DNA from: BOG-1112 sp964611335
GTDB taxonomy: Bacteria; Bdellovibrionota_B; Oligoflexia; Oligoflexales; Bog-1112
DNA length: 64,000 nt
Direction of reading: 5' to 3'
Assembly: GCA_964611335.1 (NCBI GenBank)
Contig: CAZSXR010000001.1
Coordinates: forward strand, 620,001-684,000
Shown here: positions 1-9,584 of the stretch, piece after piece
Position numbering within the stretch: position 1 is the first letter of the stretch
How the letters are laid out: each line of letters begins with the position of its first letter
Program-made: the position numbers and the translations under genes
Notes under the pieces: generated by a model
Seen by the model: only the letters and a program-made list of their open reading frames with translations
Told to the model about the DNA's origin: nothing
Databases searched by the model: none

Positions 1-10
1 NNNNNNNNNN

Positions 11-95
11 CCACCTGCACCAGTACCAAAACCTATTCCACCTGCACCAGTACCAAAACCTATTCCACCTGTGCCAGTTCCTAATCCACCTGCTC
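11..95 (+). repeat. 30-bp tandem repeat coding for PPAPVPKPIP
   Basis: Two exact copies of a 30-base unit starting ccacctgcaccagtacc lie at 11-40 and 41-70, and a degenerate third follows to about 95. They are in frame with the giant gene and encode a ten-residue proline-rich repeat. The repeat abuts the ten n at the window start, so the true copy number is unknown and the gap probably reflects an unresolved repeat. Confidence 0.9.
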
Positions 96-3000
96 CAAGG
101 ATCCATGCGTTTAAATCTTCAAATGCAGAGATTGAGCAATGTTATGACAAATATTCGAAATCTCTGCTGAGGTTAAAAAATAATGTACATGCGATTGAAA
201 GTAAAATTACTGCAAAAGAATTTGGATGTTGGGATGAAGATCATAGGAAATCTATAAGCATTGGACTTAGGAAGCTGGAAAACTTAGGTCAAATACAAAA
301 TAATGAAAATTTTTCAGAGTTTGTTCGAGAATACGATCTTGTTCTTAGTGAGTTGAGTTATTGTCGTTCTTTTGAAATTACAAAACTCACTTCTGATTTT
401 AAAAGAAAAGCAGATAATCTGTTTAAGAGTGAGATTGAGAAAGATAAGATTCTTGTTCATTTATTGGGTGATGTTTACGGGGCTGAGACCGGTAGAGAGG
501 GTATAAGATCGGATACTTCGAATCATCTTGTTTTGCGTAACATTATAAGTGAAAAAATAAGTCAAACTCTAAAATCTCAATCGTTTCTTGAAAAAGCTGA
601 AGATCTTAATCCTTGTCATGGTATGGACAAGATTCAAGAGGATCTTTCAAAAATAAGGATCGCAAATTTTATACCAGATTTGGAAGTTAGCGTTTTAAAA
701 ACAATACTTAAACAAGGTGCGATTGCTGCTGAAGTGACGACACGTTTTAAAAAGGACAGTTTGAATTCCTTTTTATCTATTTTTAGAAAGACTGTTGATG
801 AACTTTATGAGGGAGAAAGTTTCTATTTTCAAGGTGGATGGTCCGGTCATGCTATTACATTCTCAATAAAACGTGAAGGCACTTCCTTTGTTTTCCGTGT
901 CTTTAATGCTGGACAAGGTAGCAATTATAACCTTCAGGCTGATATTGGGTATCCATTGCTACTTCCTTTCGTGGAAATGGTGGGAGTTCAAGAAGAGAAT
1001 CTCAAAGACTACTTTTTTCTAAAAAATCTGCGTGATTTTCAACAATCTTCGAACGACCCTGTTGTGTTCGATCAAAATCTTCAGAACAGTGTGCAGAAAT
1101 ATCTTGGTGGTACTTCGACAACCCGGGCTTATGAGAGAGATGATTTTTTTGCTCCACAGATTTCAGGGACCTGTGGATATTATACCATTCCCCTTTATCA
1201 CAAATTTCTTATGAAAGAGCACTTGCAGGATGATGTGTTCATGAGTGGAAAGAGGGATTTGTTGGAAACATGGATAGAAACAACATATTTTAATTACTTT
1301 ATTGAGGATCTTTCTTCTGGTGGAATTAGTAAGGAAACAATAAATAGTGAGATCCAATTAGCTGAAAGATCCATGGTCTATTTGAATGAAAAGGCTCTAA
1401 AAGCCGAAGTCGAGAAGACTGCTGATACGGGATATAGTATTCTCTTGTCGGAACTCACGGAGTTTTACAAATCAAAACTTGAAATTTTAAGAAAATTAAC
1501 AAGGGAAAATTCAGAAAGTTGGAATGAAATTCTCACATCAATCGTATTCGAAAAGCAGGGTGTTTGGAATCCTGTCGATATCCCTCTTTCGAATACTATT
1601 CAACACGTGAATCTTGCTCCCCGTTTAGGCGAGCTTTCCAAAGATATTGAAAATTGGCAGCCTACAGAGCAAAATTTTGTGAGACAGTTGGAGAAAACGG
1701 TTGCTGTCATAGAATCTTGGAAGATAGATCCCAAAACTTATAATCCATTCACCCATCATGCTCAAGAAGCTATTACAGCAATACAAAGTTTGGCGCTTAA
1801 AATTCCTTTATCTTGTCAAAATCAGTGCCCTCTGGTTGATATATATCGCGATGATCAAACGGTTCAAAAGACAGATCTCGTAGATCACATAAGTGAACTT
1901 CTTTTAAAAATAAGCCATGAACACTTTTGGGCCATTCAAACAGCCATTGATTTTCATGAATATCAACTGACCGCTAAAGATGTTCTTGCAGAACTTAAAC
2001 TCTATGCAGTTCTTGATAAGATTATAGAACAATTTTTTATTAAAACTAATATCCCATCATTAGAAGGAAAGGGTTTTGATCTTAATTTTGCATCAGATTT
2101 TTCGGGTAGATTTTTTTTACACTTTCTTGATATTCAAATATTAACTTTGAATGATAAAGATTGGGTGCACGCTTGGAAAGAAACGGGGACTTATTGGGAA
2201 AATGTTCCTGTGCGGGAGCCGTTTCCTAAGAAAAAAGAAAATAATGTTATATACGAGCCATCCATGTTTCTTCCTAATGAAGCTTCTCGTCAAGATGAAA
2301 TTATCTATTATCCTACAGATGCGGATAAGGCAAATGATCCATCCAGTCGATATAATAAATTTTGTAGGCCCATAGAAAATGTTTGGGTACAAAAAGAAGT
2401 TAATTTTTTACTTTCCTATAAAAATAATCTCAAACAAATTCCGGAGTTCTTTCGAGATTTAAACCCTTCAGATATTGAATTGGCTTTAAGACTCATGAGA
2501 AAAGAGAATATCTACATAGATGGGACACCTGAGGATCAACGGGTTCCAAAATTTTACTATAATTCACGCAATATAGCCTTCTTACTGAGAGAGTTTATGA
2601 ATGGCCAGTATTTCCTGAATCAAAGTAGAAGGAAACTAAATAAGTCTGCGGAAATATATTTCTTGGAAATAAGCCCTGAGAAGGAAGCTCAATTTAAACA
2701 GATTAAAGTTCGAGAATTTTTATACGGTGTTAAAAAAGAAGAGCCTACCGTCTACTCTTTTGGTTTAGATAAACGAATGTCAGATCTTGATGCAGTTATT
2801 TATAAGAGAAGTTTCTATGAAATGAATAAAGCAAGACTCAATGATATGCAATTTTTGTTTGACAAAAATTACGGAAAAGAAAGTGTTCCTGAAGGGAGCA
2901 GTTATAGTCTAGAAGAGCAAAGGCTCCTCCATCAAACCTTAAGTGTACATGATAAATCCATAGAGCTTCTTCTTTCAAATTATAAGAAGCATAGTTACTT

Positions 3001-6000
3001 GCTTAGAGATATAGAGCATCAGGTTGTTTTTGAACATATTCTTTTCCGACCTGGATTGATTCAGCAAAGTATTCTTTATAATGAAAATATTATCTATGCT
3101 TATGCGGAATTTATTAAGGAGAATTATCAACTTTATAAAAGCATGGATTTAAAACTAGCAGCTTATTTCTTACGGCTTAATGACCTGCTCTTAGAGTTTT
3201 TGAAAAGTATAGATCATAAGACTGTGAATATGTTTTTAAATACTCAGTATGAAATTTTAACAATGCTTAAAAGTGCAGAAGGGCTTAGTCTCATCGATAA
3301 TTATGAGATTAAAAACCTTCTTTTCCGAAATTTATTGCGTTCCTATGTAAATAAGAAAACTTTAAATCAAACTGAAATACGCTGGTTACTTACAGGTCTC
3401 ATTTATAGAAATCTTACAGCTAACAAAGAAGAAGATATCAGTGTTGAACTTGAATCAGTTTTTTTGTTAGAAAAATTTCACACGCATATTCGAGAAACTC
3501 TTGCTTCTCATAAAGAGATTTTAGATTCTCTTGAAGAATATTTTTTAAAGGACGTGACATCAGGGGTTTGGACTTTTGATCATCCTTTTTATACGAAAAA
3601 TGATCTGGTTATTGATCTTCATTCCTTAAATTTTGAAAAAGACTCTCGAAATTTAGGTGGGATTCCAAAAGAGATAAGTCAGCATCCGATCTTTGTGTCA
3701 AACGTCGATTGGGATATTAAAAAACCAATATTCAAAACAAAGAAAGGTTCTTATGAGTTATCTGATATGTTTGGTGATATATATAGTGTGTCTTTGAATG
3801 AAAACGGTTTAGAACTTGATCGTGTTTATAATGGAGAAAAATTGAGATTATTGACAAATCTCGAACGTGATCGCTTTGAAGATGAGAGAATTCGCACATT
3901 TGAAAATTTTTCAATTTGGAAGAATTATGAGGGTACTGAACTCAAGATCTTTCAAAGACGCAGTCCTCAAATTGTCGCTAGAGTTCGTAAGGATCAGCAA
4001 TATATTGAACGTTCCGAAAAGAATGGGATCTTGTCTGTCCTTTGGGGAAGAAAAAGTCATTCTCTTTATCAGATTGATCCTGAATATTCTCTTCTTTGGG
4101 GGGATCAAAAAGGGCAGCTTTCTCATATAGATTATCCAAGACTTGGCTTAAATTTTTTCAGAGATGGTAATTTTTTGAAAAGCCGTCAGTTTGAAGATTA
4201 TTCTCTTCAAATCGATAGTAAAGTAGAAGAATTGCATAATTACTCATATTTACTTTCTTTAGAAAATTCAAAGGACTCTAAACATATTCTGCTATTGCCT
4301 CGTTACTATTTAAAACGTGAGAATAGTGTAGATTCAAAATTTGAAGTGGATCTTAAAATTTCTGAAATTGATGGGGAAAGACGTAGTGTCCTATGGCCTA
4401 ATGCTGTCGACCAACGATTTTTAGTCTATAATTATGAAATTAAAAATGGGCGATGGATGTCTTCCGATTTTGCAGCTCGTTCATACTTAGCGTATCTCTT
4501 TCTTTTTAACCATCAGTTTGACAAAGCGCTGGACATACTTTCTGAAGAACAATCGACTTTAGAAGAATACACTCCTGAAACCAAAAATAATTTGCTGTGG
4601 ATCATGTCTATCAGTGATTCGGATCCGAGAGCTTTGAGTATTAAAAATCTGAGCTATGTTTTATTGAAAACAAACAGCCTTTATTTTCATTATGATTTTG
4701 ATAAGCTCATAAACCTTTCTCCTTTTAAAAAGCAGATTAAACCAAGTGATCTTTATATGGCTTGGCTTGCTGTAAATCACAGACTTGGTCCCCAATATTT
4801 TCCAAACCCACGGTTAGAAAAACTTGTTTTCGAAAAAGAAATGCCTGAGTTTCGTAAAAATGAGATAGAAGGGATAGGTGGTATAGAGTTTAAAGTGAGA
4901 TTAGGTTTGGGTCTTGATATTCAAATTGACAAAGTTAAATTGATGGAAAAGTTAAGCGATGAGAATTTTCTAAAAGAAGAAGGCTATGGAGGGGATGAGA
5001 TATTTAATAGAAAAACATTTAAGGAAAGATTTTATGATCTTTATGATATTGCCCGCTCGTCATCGGATCGCGATGTTTCGCTCCAAATTCGCAAGAAATT
5101 TAAAGAGTGGTTTCCAGATTTAGAATCTGAATGTTCGAATGATCGATGCATTGCAACGAGCTTCTACGAGAGAAAATTTCTTCGCTATCTCGACTATATT
5201 ACAGATGTAGTAGATCCTGAACTAGGATTTTTCTTAAAGAAGGTAGCAGAATCTTCTAAGAAAGATTCAGATTTTAAAAAATCGATTCCTGAAAGTTCAG
5301 TCTTGCGTCAAACTGAGACTCCAGAAGGAAGAGAACGTATTAAAGCGGCTATGCAGCACTTTGTTGAGAGGATTTATTTTAATGAAGAGAGAGGTCGAGA
5401 AGTTAAATTTTCTGATCCTGGTTTCCTAACTGAAAGAGTTTTATGGAAAAACAATCACGTCAAAGATGAGTCGAAGTTTTCATCTCCTTCTCGATCTTTT
5501 GAGGACTTCAGAAAGTATCTCCTTTACGAACCACTTGTTTCAGAATCCGAACTGAATTCCTTTATAGAAAGGAAAGTTGGAGAAAAGAAAGAGGGCGTTT
5601 TTAACTTAACAGAGACACTAAAAAATTACGCGCAAAAATCTCATGATTCCTTTATAAGAAAATCAATTGAAGGAACAGTATCAGCTTTGGAAGAATTTTC
5701 TAAAGAAGGCTCATCTCAGTATGTACTGAAAGAGAATGCTGCTGAAGTTTTGAAGTCTTTATATTCTAACTATACCGGTGAAAGCTCTCTAAAGGATGAA
5801 ATCAAAGGGTTGCATACCGAGATTGAAACGCTCCTCAATGAAATTCCTAAAGATGCTATACTGAAAACCCATCGTCGTTCCTTGCGTAATGCTGGACTTG
5901 CAAAGCATATCAACGTTGATGATCTATTATTCCTATATGTTGTAGGAAATTTTCAAGAAATCGCTCAAAAATTTCCTGAAGATACAGAAGCTAAAATGAA

Positions 6001-9000
6001 TATTTTATTAAAGAAAACAGATGAGCTTCTAGTTAAAAGTACCTATTTGGATACATGGGAAGAAACAAAATCAACGATTGAATTTATGATAAGTAAGATG
6101 GAGAAAGGTCTTAGTTTTTCTTCTGAAGATATTCGGAATTTTGTTAACAAATTGACTTTGAAAAGATCGTATAATGTAGAAGAGCATCTTCCCTTTCTCG
6201 TTGTTGAATATTGGAAACATTACCTATTGCGTGAAGAAAATGTTGCCAACCTAAAGGCTTTTGACATTGTTGAAAAGTTAAAAAGGAATCCGGATAGTTT
6301 GGGCGGGTTATTGGAAATGATTATGGGAGGAGGAAAAACATCTGTTTTACTTCCTTATTTTGCCGAAAAAATAGCAAAGAATGGGGATTTAAGCATAATT
6401 CTTCTTCCAGAAGAGCTGATCCCTTCTATGGCTCAAGAACTTCATGAAAATTTGAGTCAAACCTTTCATAGCTTTATTGATGTTATTAAAATTGACAGAC
6501 AGTTAAGTTCCAACCCTGAGTCTATTCGTGTTCTTAGAAATCGAATAGAAGGAGATCTGGCAGAGAAAAGAATCATACTCACATCAAACAGTAGTATTCA
6601 AAGTCTATATTTGATGTTTGTGGAAGAATTACGCAGTGGAAGAAAAATTCACAGCGAGGATTTAAAGGCTATTTTTAGGATTTTTAAAGAGAAGGGTCTT
6701 GTCACCATTGATGAAGTCGACACGGTTTTAGACATCATGCGTTCTCATCGCTTTACTGTAGGTGCGTCCACAGAAATCAATGAGCATGTTTTGTCCTCTG
6801 TCGCTTTTCTCTATACTCTTTTAGAGTTAGATCCCGAATTGAATCGACTCTCAAAACTGAATTTTACTGAGGAAGAGTATAAGACACGTTTCAGGACATT
6901 GCTTATTAATAAATTTACCAACGCTCTCAACGGGTCTGTATATGGAAGATCTATGGAGCTTATCTCTGCTACATATGTGGACTTATGGAAGCATGAAACA
7001 TTGAATTCAAAGTATATTGAGGAACTTCTTAATGACAACAGCAAAGAAAGCTTACGAGCGAAAATTAATCAAATTAAGAATGAAGAGTTGAAAATATTTG
7101 TTGCTACAGCTTATAGCGAGATCAATACTGTTTTGCCTCTAACTCTGAGGAAGATATATAAAATCCATTATGGGCTCTACCCACAAGATAAATGTGAATT
7201 TAAAAGTCTTCAAAAAGGACGGTGTGCGAGTTCTATTGCCATTCCTTATCATCTGGGGGAACCCGTATTACATTCTCGATTTGGTAATGATTTGGAAGTT
7301 CTTAATTATTCTTTCCAAGCTCATCTTTCCGAAAAAGATTCTTCAAATATCTTAGTCAACGAATTGAAAAAGGTGAAAGCTGTTTATCTAAAAAAGAAGG
7401 GAAAAGCTATTGAGAGTTTAACTTTTAAGAAATTATTTCCAAACGTAGATTTAGAATCTTTATTGCCTATGATCTCTCTTCAAGATCATGAGATTACCCC
7501 AAGGATTCGTTCGTTAGCACAGGAAATCGATCAATCGCCTGTTCATATCCTTTATCTACTTTTAAATTCTTTAAAATGGGAAGCTAAAAATTATCCCATG
7601 CAGTTAGCTGCAGATTCCTATATCTATCCTATACTCTTTAAACGAGTTCAGGGGATGAGTGGAACCCTCTGGAATAGACAAACCTATCCTCGTTTTTACG
7701 ACCAAGAAAAAATTTCTGATACCATTCCAAGATCCCTAACGCGATTGGCAAACTCAGGTGCTTGGTCAGAGCATGTAGACATATTTAACTTTCAAGAAAA
7801 ACAATCCATTTCGCAAAAGCTTGACAGTATTTTAGGTGAAGCTGCAATGGGGGATTGTTCTTTTATTGATTATGGTGGACTCTTTAGAAATGATTTAAAT
7901 TTGCAGGTTGCAAAAGAACTTGTTGGAAATTCAAAAACCGATTCTCGTTTTCAATCCATCATATTTTATGATGAGCTGGGTAAAACTAAACTTTATAATC
8001 GAACAACTCATAAAATCACGTCTTACAATAAAATCAAAAATCCTAGGGAGCAAACTTGTGCCTATTGGGATCTCTTGCATACGACGGGGTCTGATTTAAA
8101 GGTGCAGACACAAAGTCATGCGGTCATAACTGTAAATAAGGATAGTATTTTAAGAGGATTTCTCCAGTCTGTTTGGAGATTGAGAGATTTGGATTCCACG
8201 CAATCCGTGCGGGTTATAGTAGAACAGGATGATTTCAATTTTATAAAAACATTTATGAGTGAAGAATTCGGTGAAAATATAAGCTCCCATGAAATGAAAC
8301 TCTCTACTTTAATAGTTTTTCTCATTGCGAACGAAGTTAATGTACTCAGTAAGCAATCTCTGAAATCCATTCAATCTGAAATGAAAGCTCTCATTTTAAA
8401 GCCAGTATTTCATTCCTTTATATCGAATCAAGAGGAGTCCTACGACAAGTTTAAATCACTGTTTGAAATTAAACCTGAAAACAATGTTGCTTATAGTTTT
8501 TTAAACCCTCTTAAAAAGATGAATTCCGACGAGATTTTAGAAATTCTGAAGAATCAGGTTCTTGACAATCAGGCTCTTTCGTTCTTGTCTTCAAACGAAG
8601 ATATTGCAAGTGAGCTAAACGAAATTGTCAAATATTCGAGATTAAAGTTAAAAGAGACTATGTTGTTTTCTGAAGCCAATACTTCTGAAGTTGAAGTCGA
8701 ACAAGAGCAGGAGCAAGAGCAGGAGCAAGAGCAGGAACAAGAGCAAGAGCAAGAGCAAGAATACAGTGTTCTAGAGCGAGATAAAATCACAGCTCCTATC
8801 CCTCATGTGATAAATCGTCATTTACAATTGCAAGAAGCTGTAGAATCTCCCCTCTCACCAGAGAGTTATTCAACACATCTACACCCTTATTTCAGGTTGC
8901 ATGAAGCTTTGCGGTTTTTTTATTTTCCAATACTTCCATCGGATCCTAAAGATAAAGCTAAAGTTGCAAATTTATTTGATGATGACGTTTTAGTAAGCCT

Positions 9001-9472
9001 TAATATCATCCCCTTGCATGTTGAAAAAGTGAGGATTTGGGGCTTTGTTCAGAGGGAGCTTGATGAAGTTGTTGTTAAATCAGATCTTGGGGTTGTTCTA
9101 GTGGATATAGAAGATATTAATACATATAACGCTTTAAGTTTGCGTAAGCGTATTTACTCCCTTGGTCGGGGGACATTTATGGATACCTCAAATGAGGAGT
9201 TTTTTAAAGGACTTGGGGATAAGAAAGATAAATTTATAAGAAAGATAGTTCAGTGCAAGTTTTTTGGTGGATATTTAAACTATGATGATGATGAGAAAAG
9301 AGTTTTAAAAGTCTGGCTTCAAGAAAAAATGGCGTCGGGTTGGACCCTTGTTGAATTGAGAGATTTTTTTAAGAAACATATCTTGTATTATAAGTTGAAA
9401 AGTAGGCAGCATTTTTATGAAAGTGATATAGCCGAGGTCTTTAAAGAACTTCAATCCAAAACATCGCCGTAG
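11..9472 (+). CDS. giant DUF3638/DUF3645-like P-loop protein (5' partial)
   Basis: The reading frame is open through the left edge into the run of n, so the GTG at 71 is not a trustworthy start; more than 3,150 residues are visible. Numbered from that GTG, the N-terminus is a Pro-Ala-Val-Lys repeat. A segment with GGWSGHA (about residue 255) and SGTCGYY (about 367) has the spacing of a possible His/Cys peptidase-like fold. Long helical, coiled-coil-prone regions follow. A Walker A motif, MGGGKTSVLLP, lies at about 2085, a Walker B-like IDEVD at about 2213, and later come GMSGTLWNR and SVWRLRDLDSTQSVR. A Glu-Gln tract lies near 2875. The P-loop, the arginine-rich QSV segment and the acidic tract in this order recall the eukaryotic DUF3638/DUF3645 (PF12340/PF12359) proteins and their relatives in amoeba-associated bacteria. 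No signal peptide can be judged. The function is unknown; an ATP-dependent effector or remodelling role is only a guess. Confidence 0.85.
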   Translation, partial: PPAPVPKPIPPAPVPKPIPPVPVPNPPAPRIHAFKSSNAEIEQCYDKYSKSLLRLKNNVHAIESKITAKEFGCWDEDHRKSISIGLRKLENLGQIQNNENFSEFVREYDLVLSELSYCRSFEITKLTSDFKRKADNLFKSEIEKDKILVHLLGDVYGAETGREGIRSDTSNHLVLRNIISEKISQTLKSQSFLEKAEDLNPCHGMDKIQEDLSKIRIANFIPDLEVSVLKTILKQGAIAAEVTTRFKKDSLNSFLSIFRKTVDELYEGESFYFQGGWSGHAITFSIKREGTSFVFRVFNAGQGSNYNLQADIGYPLLLPFVEMVGVQEENLKDYFFLKNLRDFQQSSNDPVVFDQNLQNSVQKYLGGTSTTRAYERDDFFAPQISGTCGYYTIPLYHKFLMKEHLQDDVFMSGKRDLLETWIETTYFNYFIEDLSSGGISKETINSEIQLAERSMVYLNEKALKAEVEKTADTGYSILLSELTEFYKSKLEILRKLTRENSESWNEILTSIVFEKQGVWNPVDIPLSNTIQHVNLAPRLGELSKDIENWQPTEQNFVRQLEKTVAVIESWKIDPKTYNPFTHHAQEAITAIQSLALKIPLSCQNQCPLVDIYRDDQTVQKTDLVDHISELLLKISHEHFWAIQTAIDFHEYQLTAKDVLAELKLYAVLDKIIEQFFIKTNIPSLEGKGFDLNFASDFSGRFFLHFLDIQILTLNDKDWVHAWKETGTYWENVPVREPFPKKKENNVIYEPSMFLPNEASRQDEIIYYPTDADKANDPSSRYNKFCRPIENVWVQKEVNFLLSYKNNLKQIPEFFRDLNPSDIELALRLMRKENIYIDGTPEDQRVPKFYYNSRNIAFLLREFMNGQYFLNQSRRKLNKSAEIYFLEISPEKEAQFKQIKVREFLYGVKKEEPTVYSFGLDKRMSDLDAVIYKRSFYEMNKARLNDMQFLFDKNYGKESVPEGSSYSLEEQRLLHQTLSVHDKSIELLLSNYKKHSYLLRDIEHQVVFEHILFRPGLIQQSILYNENIIYAYAEFIKENYQLYKSMDLKLAAYFLRLNDLLLEFLKSIDHKTVNMFLNTQYEILTMLKSAEGLSLIDNYEIKNLLFRNLLRSYVNKKTLNQTEIRWLLTGLIYRNLTANKEEDISVELESVFLLEKFHTHIRETLASHKEILDSLEEYFLKDVTSGVWTFDHPFYTKNDLVIDLHSLNFEKDSRNLGGIPKEISQHPIFVSNVDWDIKKPIFKTKKGSYELSDMFGDIYSVSLNENGLELDRVYNGEKLRLLTNLERDRFEDERIRTFENFSIWKNYEGTELKIFQRRSPQIVARVRKDQQYIERSEKNGILSVLWGRKSHSLYQIDPEYSLLWGDQKGQLSHIDYPRLGLNFFRDGNFLKSRQFEDYSLQIDSKVEELHNYSYLLSLENSKDSKHILLLPRYYLKRENSVDSKFEVDLKISEIDGERRSVLWPNAVDQRFLVYNYEIKNGRWMSSDFAARSYLAYLFLFNHQFDKALDILSEEQSTLEEYTPETKNNLLWIMSISDSDPRALSIKNLSYVLLKTNSLYFHYDFDKLINLSPFKKQIKPSDLYMAWLAVNHRLGPQYFPNPRLEKLVFEKEMPEFRKNEIEGIGGIEFKVRLGLGLDIQIDKVKLMEKLSDENFLKEEGYGGDEIFNRKTFKERFYDLYDIARSSSDRDVSLQIRKKFKEWFPDLESECSNDRCIATSFYERKFLRYLDYITDVVDPELGFFLKKVAESSKKDSDFKKSIPESSVLRQTETPEGRERIKAAMQHFVERIYFNEERGREVKFSDPGFLTERVLWKNNHVKDESKFSSPSRSFEDFRKYLLYEPLVSESELNSFIERKVGEKKEGVFNLTETLKNYAQKSHDSFIRKSIEGTVSALEEFSKEGSSQYVLKENAAEVLKSLYSNYTGESSLKDEIKGLHTEIETLLNEIPKDAILKTHRRSLRNAGLAKHINVDDLLFLYVVGNFQEIAQKFPEDTEAKMNILLKKTDELLVKSTYLDTWEETKSTIEFMISKMEKGLSFSSEDIRNFVNKLTLKRSYNVEEHLPFLVVEYWKHYLLREENVANLKAFDIVEKLKRNPDSLGGLLEMIMGGGKTSVLLPYFAEKIAKNGDLSIILLPEELIPSMAQELHENLSQTFHSFIDVIKIDRQLSSNPESIRVLRNRIEGDLAEKRIILTSNSSIQSLYLMFVEELRSGRKIHSEDLKAIFRIFKEKGLVTIDEVDTVLDIMRSHRFTVGASTEINEHVLSSVAFLYTLLELDPELNRLSKLNFTEEEYKTRFRTLLINKFTNALNGSVYGRSMELISATYVDLWKHETLNSKYIEELLNDNSKESLRAKINQIKNEELKIFVATAYSEINTVLPLTLRKIYKIHYGLYPQDKCEFKSLQKGRCASSIAIPYHLGEPVLHSRFGNDLEVLNYSFQAHLSEKDSSNILVNELKKVKAVYLKKKGKAIESLTFKKLFPNVDLESLLPMISLQDHEITPRIRSLAQEIDQSPVHILYLLLNSLKWEAKNYPMQLAADSYIYPILFKRVQGMSGTLWNRQTYPRFYDQEKISDTIPRSLTRLANSGAWSEHVDIFNFQEKQSISQKLDSILGEAAMGDCSFIDYGGLFRNDLNLQVAKELVGNSKTDSRFQSIIFYDELGKTKLYNRTTHKITSYNKIKNPREQTCAYWDLLHTTGSDLKVQTQSHAVITVNKDSILRGFLQSVWRLRDLDSTQSVRVIVEQDDFNFIKTFMSEEFGENISSHEMKLSTLIVFLIANEVNVLSKQSLKSIQSEMKALILKPVFHSFISNQEESYDKFKSLFEIKPENNVAYSFLNPLKKMNSDEILEILKNQVLDNQALSFLSSNEDIASELNEIVKYSRLKLKETMLFSEANTSEVEVEQEQEQEQEQEQEQEQEQEQEYSVLERDKITAPIPHVINRHLQLQEAVESPLSPESYSTHLHPYFRLHEALRFFYFPILPSDPKDKAKVANLFDDDVLVSLNIIPLHVEKVRIWGFVQRELDEVVVKSDLGVVLVDIEDINTYNALSLRKRIYSLGRGTFMDTSNEEFFKGLGDKKDKFIRKIVQCKFFGGYLNYDDDEKRVLKVWLQEKMASGWTLVELRDFFKKHILYYKLKSRQHFYESDIAEVFKELQSKTSP
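8694..8762 (+). repeat. GAGCAA/GAGCAG microsatellite coding for a Glu-Gln tract
   Basis: A hexameric repeat alternating gag and caa/cag codons (with some gaa) encodes about eleven Glu-Gln pairs in the C-terminal part of the giant protein. The tract is in frame and uninterrupted. Slippage would change length by two residues per unit without shifting frame. Confidence 0.9.
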
Positions 9473-9495
9473 ATGAAAAGGGATACCCTCAAAAG

Positions 9496-9535
9496 TTATT
9501 AAATGCTTGTCCAAATTTCGACGAGCATTTAATAA
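9496..9535. terminator. AT-rich 12-bp perfect stem-loop
   Basis: Arms ttattaaatgct (9496-9507) and agcatttaataa (9524-9535) are exact reverse complements around a 16-base loop. It lies 24 bases after the stop of the giant gene and before the acyl-CoA oxidase gene. There is no long T run, so its role as a terminator or as an mRNA 3' end stabiliser is inferred from position. Confidence 0.5.
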
Positions 9536-9584
9536 TTTAGAGCGTTTCTCTTTTCTTCTGTCCCCTTTCTCTGGTGAGTGCGGA

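Noticed and set aside
8569..8790. Antisense frame rich in Cys and Ser over the Glu-Gln tract
   Set aside because: It is only the mirror of the gagcaa repeat and has no ribosome site or domain.
9507..9584. TTG start for the acyl-CoA oxidase gene
   Set aside because: It lies in the arm of a stem-loop and has no ribosome site; the extra 26 residues have no match to the family start. ATG 9585 is preferred.
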